Shown in pieces: positions 8,324 through 16,790 of a stretch of 64,000 nucleotides of DNA. Source of the stretch: Alphaproteobacteria bacterium. Lineage in GTDB: Bacteria > Pseudomonadota > Alphaproteobacteria > Micropepsales > Micropepsaceae. Location of the stretch: NCBI GenBank assembly GCA_019247845.1, contig JAFBAL010000037.1:1-64000 (forward strand), given 5' to 3'. The notes below the pieces were generated by a model. It made no database searches and was not told the origin of the DNA. It was given only the letters and a program-made list of their open reading frames with translations. A program made the translations under genes and the position numbers. Position 1 is the stretch's first letter, and the number at the start of each line of letters is the position of its first letter.

Positions 8324-9031
8324 GTGCGCTACCTGACCGCATCCGAAGCCGCCGAGCGGCTGGGCATCTCCGTCAAGGCGCTGAAGCTCTACGAAGCCGG
8401 AGGCTTGGTGGTGCCCGAGCGCAGCGCCGCGGGCTGGCGTGCCTATGGGCCGGCGCAGATGTGCCGCGCTTCCGAGGTTGCCGCGTTGCGCGCGCTCGGC
8501 TTCAGCCTGGGCGAGGTCGTGCGCGTGCTGACGGGCGATGCCGCCGCCATGGGGCCGGCGCTCGCGGCGCATCAGACCGTGCTCGAGACGCGCGTCGCCG
8601 AGCTCATGGCCGCGCTCGACAAGCTTCGCGCTCTGCGCGACGAACACGCACCCTCTGCCGAGCCGGCGCTCGCCTTCGATCTCCCTTGGCCTTGGGGCGG
8701 CGAACGCTTCGCGCTCGATATGATCGAACCGCTCACCTACATCACCGGCCCGCTCGGCAGCGGCAAGACGCGTTTCGCGATCCGCCTGGCCGAAGCGCTG
8801 CCCCGCGCCCTTTTCATCGGCTTGGAGCGCGAGACGTCGCTCGACGCATTGTTGGCGAGGCTGGACGCGGCGGAGGGCGCATCGGCGCTGGTCGTCGACC
8901 TGATCGAGCACGGTCTCGACAGGGCCGCGCAGGAAAAGCTTGCGGCCACTCTGCGCGGACGCGGCCCACATGTACGGCCGCTATACCGCGGACCTCGTCA
9001 TCGGCACGTTTTGTATCGAGCATCGCCATAG
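8324..9031 (+). pseudogene. MerR-family regulator fused to P-loop ATPase domain, 3' truncated
   Basis: The GTG at 8324 begins VRYLTASEAAERLGISVKAL, a MerR winged-helix DNA-binding domain (about residues 1-70), then a dimerisation helix, then a nucleotide-binding domain with P-loop GPLGSGKT (Lys148) and FIGLERE. Related MerR-ATPase proteins known to me are much longer. Here the ATPase domain stops making sense after about residue 214 (near 8965) and the frame drifts to a stop at 9031, while the bases from 8970 encode, in another frame, the end of a VapC-like toxin. I read it as a deletion junction that removed the 3' half of this gene. Confidence 0.65.
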
Positions 9032-9095
9032 GTTGCTGCACGACGACCGCGACTTCGCGCCGTGGGAGAAGCATCTGGGGCTGAAGGTGGCGTAG
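8970..9095 (+). pseudogene. VapC-like PIN toxin, C-terminal remnant
   Basis: A 41-codon stretch ending at TAG 9093-9095. It reads ADLVIGTFCIEHRHRLLHDD and then RDFAPWEKHLGLKVA, the pattern of the last helices of PIN-domain VapC toxins (D-x2-I then LLHDDRDF then LGL). The N-terminal two thirds, including the first acidic catalytic residues, and any antitoxin gene are absent. It begins inside the 3' part of the truncated MerR gene in a different frame, so it is not expressed as a toxin. Confidence 0.6.
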
Positions 9096-9100
9096 GGGTT

Positions 9101-9195
9101 GGCTTGCCAGGCTAGCTCGCCGCTACCAGCCCAGGCTTCGCCCTTCGGGCTACGCCGGGCAGGCTTCTCTCGCTGTCGCGAGCGAAGCCTGGCGG
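9101..9195. repeat. Intergenic hairpin repeat, copy B
   Basis: Second copy of the element at 4231-4322: GGCTTGCCAGGC-TAGC at the left, then AGCCCAGG and the exact 21-bp core (9140-9160). It runs up to the 3' end of the tRNA-Ser gene. Confidence 0.68.
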
Positions 9196-9280
9196 ACAGG
9201 GAGGGATTCGAACCCTCGAACGGCTATTAACCGTTACACACTTTCCAGGCGTGCGCCTTCAACCACTCGGCCACCTGTCC
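9190..9280 (-). tRNA. tRNA-Ser (anticodon GGA)
   Basis: Read on the minus strand, a 91-nt class II tRNA with encoded CCA. Acceptor stem GGACAGG/CCTGTCC, D-arm with GTGGCCGAGTGG, anticodon loop CTGGAAA giving anticodon GGA, a long variable arm with the TAACGGTTAATAGCCGTT hairpin, and the T-arm GAGGGTTCGAATCCCTC. The long variable arm and G discriminator base identify it as serine-accepting. It decodes UCC and UCU. Confidence 0.97.
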
Positions 9281-9327
9281 ACACTGGGAAGGGCACGCTT
9301 TTTATATGGAACCGGGCGCAATGCAAA

Positions 9328-9352
9328 CCGGGCGGCCACAAGGGCCGCCCGG
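9328..9352 (-). terminator. Hairpin downstream of the 9375-9797 gene
   Basis: Stem CCGGGCGGCC / GGCCGCCCGG with a five-base loop, placed just after the stop of the minus-strand gene at 9375. The following T run is short, so efficiency is uncertain. Confidence 0.5.
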
Positions 9353-9374
9353 CCTGTAAAAACGAGGCTTTGCC

Positions 9375-9797
9375 TCAGTCCGTGCCGGCCTTGCCCAGGC
9401 CCAGGTCGTGCTCGGCCGCCACGATCGAGATCGTGTAGCCCGCGATCACGTCGAACAGCGTGTACATCGTCAGGAAGAAGAAGGTCGAGGTCGCGAAGCC
9501 CTTGAGCACGATGAACTCGATCAAGGTCACCACGAAGACCAGCATCGACAGGCCGTGGTTGATGATCTCGCGCGAGGTCGTGCGCGTCGCCTTGATGACC
9601 TCGATGAACAGCACCGCCAGCGCGAAGAACAGCAGGAAGTCGGCGAAGCTGATCTTCCATTCGTCGCCGGAGAACATCCGGATCGAGAAGGTGGAGGTGA
9701 TCATGTTCTGCACGTCATGGCCGGCAACGTTTCCGCCGAAAGCGACGAAATTGTAGATGATCACCGGAATGGCAAGCAGCGGAAACAGGCGCAGCAT
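9375..9797 (-). CDS. Hypothetical membrane protein (four TM)
   Basis: 140 residues with four hydrophobic segments (about 3-24, 50-68, 82-101, 103-127) and short loops; the C-terminus is AAEHDLGLGKAGTD. A central loop carries MFSGDEWKISFADF. No enzyme motif or named family is recognised. ATG 9797 is preceded by GGGGAGAG. The tRNA lies downstream on the same strand and the LpxB-N gene lies 190 bp upstream. Inner-membrane location is inferred. Confidence 0.8.
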   Translation of the reverse strand: MLRLFPLLAIPVIIYNFVAFGGNVAGHDVQNMITSTFSIRMFSGDEWKISFADFLLFFALAVLFIEVIKATRTTSREIINHGLSMLVFVVTLIEFIVLKGFATSTFFFLTMYTLFDVIAGYTISIVAAEHDLGLGKAGTD

Positions 9798-9987
9798 GGA
9801 ACTCTCCCCGTAGTTTTGGCCGTAATTTGGACCCCGTCACATCATTTACTGTACCACAATGGGGCGGAAGAGGGGCACCCCCGCGGCAGGCATGTGAAAC
9901 TATGGTTAAGCTCCGGTGCCGGTGACGGCGCCAGGGCGGAGCCGCGGGTGACGCTGCTGGATCAAGCCGCGGCGGACGGGTCGAACG

Positions 9988-10323
9988 TCAGGCCATGCCG
10001 CCGCCGTCGATCGCCTGCTCGGCCTCGCGCCGCAGCCGCGCGCGCTCGCGATGGATGAGCCAGAGGTTGCGCACATAGACCAGCAACCCGCTGCCCTGGC
10101 CCACCGCGAAGGGGGCGCTGCCGATATGGATCGCATAGACGAGCGAGACGAGACCGCCCGCGATCGAGAAGTACCAGAAGGCCAGCGGCACGACGCTCTT
10201 TCCTTCCATCTCGCTCTTGAACCATTGCACCAGGAAGCGCGAGGCGAACAGCGCTTGCCCGGCAAAGCCCATCACGAGCCAGACGCGGTCGGGCGTCACC
10301 ATGGTGAGAAGGTGTCCGAACAT
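9988..10323 (-). CDS. Lipid-A-disaccharide synthase N-terminal domain-like membrane protein
   Basis: 111 residues, three predicted membrane helices. WLVMGFAGQALFASRFLVQW, KSVVPLAFWYFSIAGG and YVRNLWLI are typical of the LpxB_N family (PF07578), small membrane proteins that commonly lie beside GT2 and ArnT-like glycosyltransferase genes and are not themselves LpxB. Start ATG 10323 lies 15 bp after the stop of the GT2 gene, so they form an operon. A role in undecaprenyl-phosphate sugar handling for lipid A modification is inferred from the neighbours. Confidence 0.88.
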   Translation of the reverse strand: MFGHLLTMVTPDRVWLVMGFAGQALFASRFLVQWFKSEMEGKSVVPLAFWYFSIAGGLVSLVYAIHIGSAPFAVGQGSGLLVYVRNLWLIHRERARLRREAEQAIDGGGMA

Positions 10324-10337
10324 CCGGGCGGGTCCCC

Positions 10338-11075
10338 CTAAATTTCTTTCGCGTCGACGCGGCCGCGGAAGCGGCGCATCAGCCAGGCCATGCCGAACAG
10401 GTCGGGAATGCCGACCATCAGCCGTCCCCAATTGGTGTATTTCGACGTGCCGTGGGTGCGCAGCCGGTCCTTCACGTCGATCAGCTCGACCTCGTAGCCC
10501 TCGCGCAAGGTGAGAGCGATCAGAAAGCGGTGCATGTTGTCGAAATAGGGCAGGCTCAGGAAAACCTCGCGCGGCATGGCTTTCCAGCCGCACACCGAAT
10601 CGCGGGTGCCGTCGTTCAAGAGCCAGCGGCGGATGGGATTGGCTATCCTGGAGGCCCAGCGCTTCGACAAGGTGTCCTGGCGCTTGATGCGCTGGCCCGC
10701 GACGATGCCGAGATCGGGGCGCGCGCCCTCGAAGGGCGCCAGCATGAGATGAACGTCGGCCGGATCGTTCTGGCCGTCGCCGTCCATGGTGACGACGATC
10801 GGGAAGCGCGCCGCGCGGATGCCGGTGCGCAGCGCGGCGCTCTTGCCGAGGTTGCGGCCGTGGACCAGCACGCGCAGCGCCGGCAGCACGGCCTTCAGCC
10901 GCGCGAGCTCTTGGGGCGTGCCATCGCTCGAGCCGTCGTCGATGAAGATCGCCTCATAGGTCGAAGGATCGCGCTCCGCCATCGTGGCGGCGATCTCGCC
11001 GATCAGCGGCGCCATGTTCTCCTTCTCGTCCTTGACCGCGACGATCAGCGAGAACGGCAGAGCTGTGTGGGGCAT
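10338..11075 (-). CDS. Family 2 glycosyltransferase (ArnC/dolichol-phosphate mannosyltransferase-like)
   Basis: 245 residues, GT-A fold. FSLIVAVKDEKEN opens the Rossmann-like part, IFIDDGSSDGT holds the nucleotide-binding Asp residues, VTMDGDGQNDP the metal-binding DxD-like site, and KDRLRTHGTSKYTNWGR the late motif of polyprenyl-phosphate glycosyltransferases. No C-terminal TM pair is obvious, which is made up for by the separate LpxB_N-like membrane protein downstream. It probably loads a sugar onto undecaprenyl phosphate for the divergently encoded GT39 enzyme. Confidence 0.9.
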   Translation of the reverse strand: MPHTALPFSLIVAVKDEKENMAPLIGEIAATMAERDPSTYEAIFIDDGSSDGTPQELARLKAVLPALRVLVHGRNLGKSAALRTGIRAARFPIVVTMDGDGQNDPADVHLMLAPFEGARPDLGIVAGQRIKRQDTLSKRWASRIANPIRRWLLNDGTRDSVCGWKAMPREVFLSLPYFDNMHRFLIALTLREGYEVELIDVKDRLRTHGTSKYTNWGRLMVGIPDLFGMAWLMRRFRGRVDAKEI

Positions 11076-11186
11076 TCCGCCCGGCTTTCCTGGTCAATGC
11101 GGGGGCCTTATACAGGTCCGGCTTCGGCGGGAACAAGGGCGGGCGGGTACGGCTGCGCGGATCGGGGCAAGGGCGGGATGCAGGTC

Positions 11187-13037
11187 ATGAGCGAATCGGG
11201 GATGCGGACGGGTTGGATCGGCGCGGTCATCCGGCGCCGGCCGCTGCTGCTGCTGTTCCTGGTCTGCTTCGTGGCCTGGCTGCCGGGCTTCTTCACCCTT
11301 CCGCCGCTCGACCGCGACGAGAGCCGCTTCGCCCAAGCGAGCAAGCAGATGCTCGAGACCCGCAATTTCGTCGACATCCGTTTCGGGGTGGAGCCCCGCT
11401 ACAAGAAGCCGGTCGGGATCTATTGGCTGCAGTCCGCCTCGACGGGCGCGATCTCGGCCGCCACCGGCGACAGCCAGCGCAACCGCATCTGGACCTATCG
11501 CGTGCCGTCGCTGGTCGGCGCCTTCGTGGCGGTCGCGCTGTGCTTCTGGTGCGCCGGCGCCTTCCTGGAGGTCGAAGCGGCGTTCTTCGGCGCGCTGCTG
11601 CTGGGGCTGACGCTCCTGCTCGCGGCCGAGGCCAAGATCGCCAAGACCGACGCGGTGCTGCTGGCGACGGTGGTGGGCTCCCAGGCCGTGCTTTTGCGCG
11701 CCTATCTCGCGCGCGATCCCGACAAGCCGCAGCTGGGCTTGAGGACCGCGATGCTGGGTTGGACCGCCTTCGCCGTCGGCGTGCTGATCAAAGGCCCGGT
11801 GATCTTCGGGGTGTGCGGCGCGACCGTGCTGTTCCTGGTGCTCTGGGACAGCGAATGGCCGTGGATGAGCCGTGCGCTGCTCGTCACGGTGCTGGCCTCG
11901 CTCGCGGCCTCGGTGCTGTTCAAGTCTGTGATCGTGCTGGTCGCGCCCTGGGTGGCGATGCTGGTCCTGGCTGCGCTTTACGGCCATTGGCGCTGGCTTG
12001 GAAGCCTGCGGCCGGTGCGCGGCGCGCTGCTCACCCTCTTCCTGGTGCTGCCGTGGCTGCTCGCGATCTGGTTCGCGAGCCATGGCGAGTTCTATTCCCA
12101 GGCGCTGGGCCACGACTTCGGCGCCAAGCTTGCCGGCGGGCAGGAGAGCCACGGCGCGCCGCCGGGCTATTACGTGCTCGGCACCACCATAGCGCTGTGG
12201 CCCGCGACGCTCTTCGCCATCCCCGCCGTCGCGATGGCGGTGCTGCGCCGCCGGGAGCCCGCGATCCGCTTCCTGCTCGCCTGGGCGTCGGCGACGTTCC
12301 TGCTGTTCGAGCTGGTGCCGACCAAGCTGCCGCATTACGTGCTGCCGGCCTATCCGGCGCTGGCCATGCTGATGGCGGCCTATCTGGTGCTGCCCAGGAT
12401 GGACGAGACGCCCCTGTGGTGGCGCAGGCTCCCCATCGCCTCGACGGTGCATTTCCTGTTGGGCGCGGCGCTTCTCGCGGTCGGCATGATCGTGCTGCCG
12501 GGGATCTATGGACCCGGACCGGGTGCGGTGGGCATCGCGGCCGCCGGCGTTTCGGCCATGCTCGGCATCGCCGCGGCGATCTTCCTGCTGCGCGGCGCCA
12601 AGGGCTGGGCGCTGGGCTTCGTCACGCTTGCCGCGCTTTCGACCTTCGCCGCGGTGACGATGCTGACCGCGCCCAGGCTCGAGCAGTTCTGGGTCAGCCC
12701 GCGCGAGGCCGAGGTCATCGCGCGCCATCGCGCGCCCAACGATCCGCCGCCGGTGCTCGCCGGCTATACCGAGCCCAGCGCCTTGTTCCTGATCGGGACA
12801 CAGACGCGGCTGACCAACGGGCTGGGCGCGGCCGAGATCGGGGCCGCGCAAGGCGGCCTCGTCGCGGTCGAGGACGGACAGCGTCCGCGATTCCTCGCGC
12901 ACTTGGCCGAGCTCGAAGCCGATGCGACGGCTATCGACCAGCTCTCGGGCTTCAACTACTCGCACAACCGCCCCGTCCACATCACGCTCTACCGCGTGAC
13001 GCCGCCGCGCGAGATCACCGCTCCGCCGCAGGAGTGA
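11187..13037 (+). CDS. ArnT-like family 39 glycosyltransferase
   Basis: About 616 residues with some twelve hydrophobic helices. The N-terminal periplasmic loop has LPPLDRDESRFAQASKQML, the DRDE-type acidic motif of GT39/ArnT enzymes, followed by RYKKPVGIYWLQS; later, a FELVPTKLPHYVLPAYPALA motif is also typical. Such enzymes move a sugar from undecaprenyl phosphate to lipid A or other envelope acceptors. The start at 11187 is preferred because GGGCGGG lies 9 bp upstream; another ATG at 11178 would abut that site. The frame is open much further upstream but only antisense to the GT2 gene. Divergent from the GT2/LpxB_N pair. Confidence 0.9.
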   Translation: MSESGMRTGWIGAVIRRRPLLLLFLVCFVAWLPGFFTLPPLDRDESRFAQASKQMLETRNFVDIRFGVEPRYKKPVGIYWLQSASTGAISAATGDSQRNRIWTYRVPSLVGAFVAVALCFWCAGAFLEVEAAFFGALLLGLTLLLAAEAKIAKTDAVLLATVVGSQAVLLRAYLARDPDKPQLGLRTAMLGWTAFAVGVLIKGPVIFGVCGATVLFLVLWDSEWPWMSRALLVTVLASLAASVLFKSVIVLVAPWVAMLVLAALYGHWRWLGSLRPVRGALLTLFLVLPWLLAIWFASHGEFYSQALGHDFGAKLAGGQESHGAPPGYYVLGTTIALWPATLFAIPAVAMAVLRRREPAIRFLLAWASATFLLFELVPTKLPHYVLPAYPALAMLMAAYLVLPRMDETPLWWRRLPIASTVHFLLGAALLAVGMIVLPGIYGPGPGAVGIAAAGVSAMLGIAAAIFLLRGAKGWALGFVTLAALSTFAAVTMLTAPRLEQFWVSPREAEVIARHRAPNDPPPVLAGYTEPSALFLIGTQTRLTNGLGAAEIGAAQGGLVAVEDGQRPRFLAHLAELEADATAIDQLSGFNYSHNRPVHITLYRVTPPREITAPPQE

Positions 13038-13493
13038 GTCGCCGGCCTGCGCATTGTGACAACGCCGCAAGCTCGCAGGCGCCGGCGGCGCGCGATGATT
13101 CACAGCGTCGTGCGACTCGGGCGCGTCGAAGTCATAGCGCGCATGAAGACTATCCGTTCGCGCGCATGGTCTTCACATCGTGGAGCATGCGAAGGGATAT
13201 GCGAAGTTATTGCGAAGGCCCGCAAACGGCTGTTCTCAAAAAACATTCGCGCGAGTAAGGGCATTGCGCAGGGGTTACGGCCCACGAATACTTGAAATCA
13301 TTTGCTAGTTCTTCAAGAATTCATGCATTCTTGCGGGCTTTTTTCTTGAGAAATTGAGCATCTGTTCCAATACTCGCTCCCCTACACTTGACAAGCCGCG
13401 AAACCCGTCAAATATCGACAATGATGTTGTTGCAGCGCTTGAGTGAAGCCGCTGGGGCTTCCCGCGCTCAACGGGAGTGGTTGCGAGACACCG
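13038..13493. other. Gene-poor intergenic region before kamA
   Basis: 456 bp between the GT39 gene and kamA. Bases 13290-13400 are AT-richer than the flanks. A TTGACA box (13388-13393), a 17-bp gap and AATATC (13411-13416) form a plausible sigma-70 promoter for the kamA cluster. A GTG-started frame (13056-13295, 79 codons, Arg-rich) and a short ATG frame are open but resemble nothing I know. Confidence 0.5.
13388..13416 (+). promoter_or_regulatory. Candidate sigma-70 promoter of the kamA cluster
   Basis: TTGACA (13388-13393), 17-bp spacer, AATATC (13411-13416), about 78 bp before the chosen kamA start. It is the best -35 match in the intergenic region. Confidence 0.45.
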
Positions 13494-14798
13494 ATGAGTC
13501 TCCAGACGCTGCGGCGGCGAGACCTGAAGCCACCGCTACGGACCGTCCGCCCGCAGTCGGACATGCATGCGACCAGCTTTCCCGCGATCGAGGCCCGGGC
13601 CACAAGGCCGGCTCCGCTGCGCTTTCCGGTCTCGCCGGAGACCAAGGCCTTCTACCGCCGCTTCTATCCCGGCACCTCGACCATCGAGTGGAACGACTGG
13701 CGCTGGCAGATGCGCGCCCGCATCCGCACCCTCGAGGAGCTTTCCCGGATCTTCCGCCTGTCGGACGACGAGCGCCAGGCGGTCGAGCGTCACGAAGGGT
13801 CGCTTCCCGTCGGCATCACGCCCTATTACGCGAGCCTGATGGGCCTGGACGATGCGCGCGAACCTCTGCGCCGCACCCATGTCATGACCGGCGACGAGTA
13901 CATCCGCCTCCCCGGCGAGGACGACGATCCGCTGGGCGAGGACCACGACACGGTCGCGCCGGGCCTCGTCCACCGCTATCCCGACCGGGTGCTGTTCCTG
14001 ACCACCGGCACCTGCTCGACCTATTGCCGCTATTGCACGCGGGCCCGCGTCGTGGGCAATCCGGGCGGCGAATACAGCTTCTCCAAGGGCCAGTGGGAGC
14101 AGGCGCTCGCCTATCTGGAGAGCCACACCGAGGTCCGCGACGTGCTGCTCTCGGGCGGCGACCCGCTGACCTTGAGCGACGACAAGCTCGACTGGCTGCT
14201 GGGGCGCCTGCGCGCCATCAAGCACATCGAGTTCATCCGCATCGGCACCAAGATGCCGACGGTCACCCCGCAGCGCATCACCAAGAACCTGGTCGGCGTG
14301 CTCAAGAAGCACCATCCGCTGTGGATGAGCCTGCACTTCACCCATCCGAACGAGTTCACGCCCGAGGTCACCGAGGCGACGGCGCGCCTGGCCGATGCCG
14401 GCATCCCGCTGGGCAGCCAGACGGTGCTGCTGAAAGGCATCAACGACAGCGCCGCCGTCATGGTGCCCTTGATGCACGGGCTGCTGAAGCGCCGGGTCCG
14501 CCCCTATTACCTCTATCAATGCGACCCGATCCGCGGCTCGGGCCACTTCCGCACCTCGGTCGCCAAGGGGCTCGAGATCATCCAGGCGCTGCGCGGCCAC
14601 ACCACCGGCTATGCGACGCCGATCTTCGCGGTCGACGCGCCCGGCGGCGGCGGCAAGATCCAGCTCGCGCCCGACCCGGTCGTCGGCCGCGACGGCGACG
14701 ACCTGCTGCTCAGGAACTTCGAGGGGAAAGTCTATCGCTATCCCGATCCCGACGGCGAGCTCGGGCGGGACAAATCGCGGGTAGTTGGGGAGGCATGA
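13494..14798 (+). CDS. kamA: KamA-family lysine 2,3-aminomutase (radical SAM, PLP)
   Basis: 434 residues with the radical SAM cluster motif CSTYCRYC (Cys174, 178, 181) and the PLP-binding PGGGGK (Lys388). The two acidic residues that bind the substrate epsilon-amine in clostridial lysine 2,3-aminomutase are present in context: YQCDPIRGSGHFRTS and FAVDAPGGGGK. That supports L-lysine to L-beta-lysine conversion rather than another amino acid, though this is inference. It lacks the extra domain of EpmB relatives. The start is taken at ATG 13494; GTG 13443 and ATG 13563 are alternatives. The stop overlaps the next start (ATGATG), so it is coupled to two ATP-grasp genes. Confidence 0.9.
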   Translation: MSLQTLRRRDLKPPLRTVRPQSDMHATSFPAIEARATRPAPLRFPVSPETKAFYRRFYPGTSTIEWNDWRWQMRARIRTLEELSRIFRLSDDERQAVERHEGSLPVGITPYYASLMGLDDAREPLRRTHVMTGDEYIRLPGEDDDPLGEDHDTVAPGLVHRYPDRVLFLTTGTCSTYCRYCTRARVVGNPGGEYSFSKGQWEQALAYLESHTEVRDVLLSGGDPLTLSDDKLDWLLGRLRAIKHIEFIRIGTKMPTVTPQRITKNLVGVLKKHHPLWMSLHFTHPNEFTPEVTEATARLADAGIPLGSQTVLLKGINDSAAVMVPLMHGLLKRRVRPYYLYQCDPIRGSGHFRTSVAKGLEIIQALRGHTTGYATPIFAVDAPGGGGKIQLAPDPVVGRDGDDLLLRNFEGKVYRYPDPDGELGRDKSRVVGEA

Positions 14799-15802
14799 TG
14801 CGTATCGGCGTCACCTACGATCTCAGGGCCGACTACATCGCCATGGGCTACGGCGAGGAGGAGACGGCGGAGTTCGACAGCGTCGTCACCATCGACGCCA
14901 TCTGCGCGGCGCTGACGGGCCTCGGCCTCGAGCCGGTGCGCATCGGCGGCGTCAAGAAGCTGGTCGCCAAGCTCGCCAAGGGCGAGCGCTACGACGCGGT
15001 GTTCAACTTCTCCGAAGGCTTCCGCGGCAATGCCCGCGAGGCCCAGGTGCCGGCCCTCCTCGACGCCTATGACATCCCGTACGTGTTCTCGGACGCGCTG
15101 ACGCTCGCGATCGCGCTCGACAAGGGCATCTGCAAACGCGTCGTGCGCGACGCGGGCGTGCCGACGGTCGACTTCCGCGTCATCGAGAAGATCGCCGACA
15201 TCAAGAAGGTCGACCTGCCGTTCCCGCTGTTCCTCAAACCCGTGCAGGAGGGCTCGGGCAAGGGCGTCGGTCCCGACAGCAAGGTCGAGAACGCGCGCGA
15301 CCTGCGCCGCGTGGCGCAGACCCTGCTCGCCCGCTTCAGCCAGCCGGTGCTGGTCGAGACGTTCCTGCCGGGCCGCGAGTTCACGGTCGGCATCGTGGGG
15401 ACGGGCGAGGACGCCGCAGTGCTCGGCGTCTCCGAGATCAAGCCGAAGGACAACTGGGTCGGCGACGGCTACGGCTACATCAACAAGGAATATTCCGACG
15501 ACAAGGTCGACATCGTCGAGGCCGACAAGGACAACGCCAAGGCCGCGGGCGCCGTGGCGCTGGCCGCATGGCGGGCGCTGCGCTGCCGCGACGGCGGACG
15601 CATCGACGTGCGTTGCGACGGCGAAGGCCGGCCGCATTTCATCGAGGTCAATCCGCTCGCGGGCCTGCGCCCCGACTATTCCGACCTCTGCCTGATCGCG
15701 GGCCGCCGCGGCCTTTCCCACGCCCAGCTGGTGGGACGCATCATGGCCTCGTTCTTCAAGCGTCATCCCGAGCTCAAAGCGCGCCAGCGCGTGGCCGCCT
15801 GA
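14795..15802 (+). CDS. D-Ala-D-Ala ligase-like ATP-grasp protein 1
   Basis: 335 residues. It has the ATP-grasp layout: N-terminal sugar/amino-acid-binding subdomain (RIGVTYDLRADYIAMGYGEEE), VFNFSEGFRGNAREAQVP (as in Ddl), then KDKG-like DKGICKRVVRDAGVPT, the ATP-binding FPLFLKPVQEGSGKGV, VETFLPGREFTVGI and the metal-binding end FIEVNPLAGL. The two ligase substrates cannot be read from sequence. It overlaps kamA by 4 bp and is 4 bp before a second ATP-grasp gene, so a product built from a beta-amino acid is a reasonable hypothesis. It is not the cell's main Ddl: no mur or fts genes are near. Confidence 0.88.
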   Translation: MMRIGVTYDLRADYIAMGYGEEETAEFDSVVTIDAICAALTGLGLEPVRIGGVKKLVAKLAKGERYDAVFNFSEGFRGNAREAQVPALLDAYDIPYVFSDALTLAIALDKGICKRVVRDAGVPTVDFRVIEKIADIKKVDLPFPLFLKPVQEGSGKGVGPDSKVENARDLRRVAQTLLARFSQPVLVETFLPGREFTVGIVGTGEDAAVLGVSEIKPKDNWVGDGYGYINKEYSDDKVDIVEADKDNAKAAGAVALAAWRALRCRDGGRIDVRCDGEGRPHFIEVNPLAGLRPDYSDLCLIAGRRGLSHAQLVGRIMASFFKRHPELKARQRVAA

Positions 15803-15806
15803 CCGG

Positions 15807-16781
15807 ATGAAGGTTCTGGTTCTCCATTCCGACGTCGCAGCCGATGCGCCGCCCGACGAGCTCGACACGCTCGACTCCGCCGCCGCGGTCTCGGCCGCGC
15901 TGGAATCGCTCGGCCACAGCGCGCCGCAGGCCCGCTTCAAGCCCGACATCGCGTTCCTGAAAGGCCTGCTCGACGCCCACAAGCCCGACGTCGTGTTCAA
16001 CGTCGTGGAGTCGGTATTCGGCGCGGGCATCTATTCCTCGCTCGCGCCCGCGATGCTCGACCGGCTGGGCGTGCCGTACACCGGCGCGACCGCGGCGCAT
16101 TTTGCCGCCACCACCGACAAGCCCTTCGCCAAGAACGTCCTGCGCACCGGCGGCGTGGTGACGCCGGACTGGGCGAGCGGTCCCGACTGGGCCGGGCTCG
16201 ACGCGGACGCGCTCTATATCGTCAAGGCGGCGGACGAGGACTCCTCTGTCGGCATCGACGACGCCTCGGTGGTGCGCGGAAGCGAGGTGCGCGCGCGCGC
16301 GGAATCCTGCAAGCGCAGGTTCTCCGGCCGCTGGTTCGCGGAAGCATATGTCGACGGGCGCGAGTTCAACATCGCGGTGATGGCGACCGCCGACGGTCCG
16401 TTCGTCTTCCCGCTGGCCGAGATGCGCTTCAACGACCAGTGGCCGGACGGCAAGCCCAAGCTCGTCTCCTTCGCGGCCAAATGGGAAGAGGACACCTTCG
16501 ACTACAACGGCAGCCAGCGCCGCTTCGGCTGCGAGACCGAAGAGCCCGCGTTGGGCCGCGCGCTGATCGAGACGACCAAGAAAGTGTGGCATCTGTTCGC
16601 GCTGCGCGGCTATGCGCGCGTCGACTACCGCGTCGATGCGAACGGCACGCCCTGGGTGCTCGAGATCAACCCGAACTGCTGCATCTCGACCGATGCGGGC
16701 TTCGCGGCCGCCGCCGAACAGGCCGGCATCCCTTACGCGGAGCTCATCGGCCGCGTGGCGCAGGCCGCGCTCACGTCGTGA
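15807..16781 (+). CDS. D-Ala-D-Ala ligase-like ATP-grasp protein 2
   Basis: 324 residues, distantly related to its neighbour. VVFNVVESVFGAGIYSSLAP is the acidic substrate-loop region, DKPFAKNVLRTGGVVTPDW the central helix, YIVKAADEDSSVGID the ATP-binding strand, WFAEAYVDGREFNIAVM the next, and VLEINPNCCIS the metal-binding end (Glu and Asn present). Having two ATP-grasp enzymes in tandem after an aminomutase suggests two successive ligations or a heteromeric ligase. It starts 4 bp after ATP-grasp 1. Confidence 0.87.
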   Translation: MKVLVLHSDVAADAPPDELDTLDSAAAVSAALESLGHSAPQARFKPDIAFLKGLLDAHKPDVVFNVVESVFGAGIYSSLAPAMLDRLGVPYTGATAAHFAATTDKPFAKNVLRTGGVVTPDWASGPDWAGLDADALYIVKAADEDSSVGIDDASVVRGSEVRARAESCKRRFSGRWFAEAYVDGREFNIAVMATADGPFVFPLAEMRFNDQWPDGKPKLVSFAAKWEEDTFDYNGSQRRFGCETEEPALGRALIETTKKVWHLFALRGYARVDYRVDANGTPWVLEINPNCCISTDAGFAAAAEQAGIPYAELIGRVAQAALTS

Positions 16782-16790
16782 GGACCAACT

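Noticed and set aside
9190..9280. tRNA-Ser as an attachment site of a genomic island
   Set aside because: No integrase and no repeated tRNA 3' end were found on either side; only decayed genes and a hairpin repeat are adjacent.
10452..11186. Long in-frame extension upstream of the GT39 gene
   Set aside because: It is antisense to the GT2 gene, has shadow composition and would place an improbable soluble domain before the first membrane helix.
11094..13103. Long open frame on the minus strand opposite the GT39 gene
   Set aside because: Arg/His/Gln/Gly-rich shadow of a GC-rich membrane protein gene; no domain and no ribosome-binding site.
13056..13295. 79-codon GTG-started frame before kamA
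   Set aside because: Arg-rich, no family resemblance, no ribosome-binding site and it would run through AT-rich promoter DNA.
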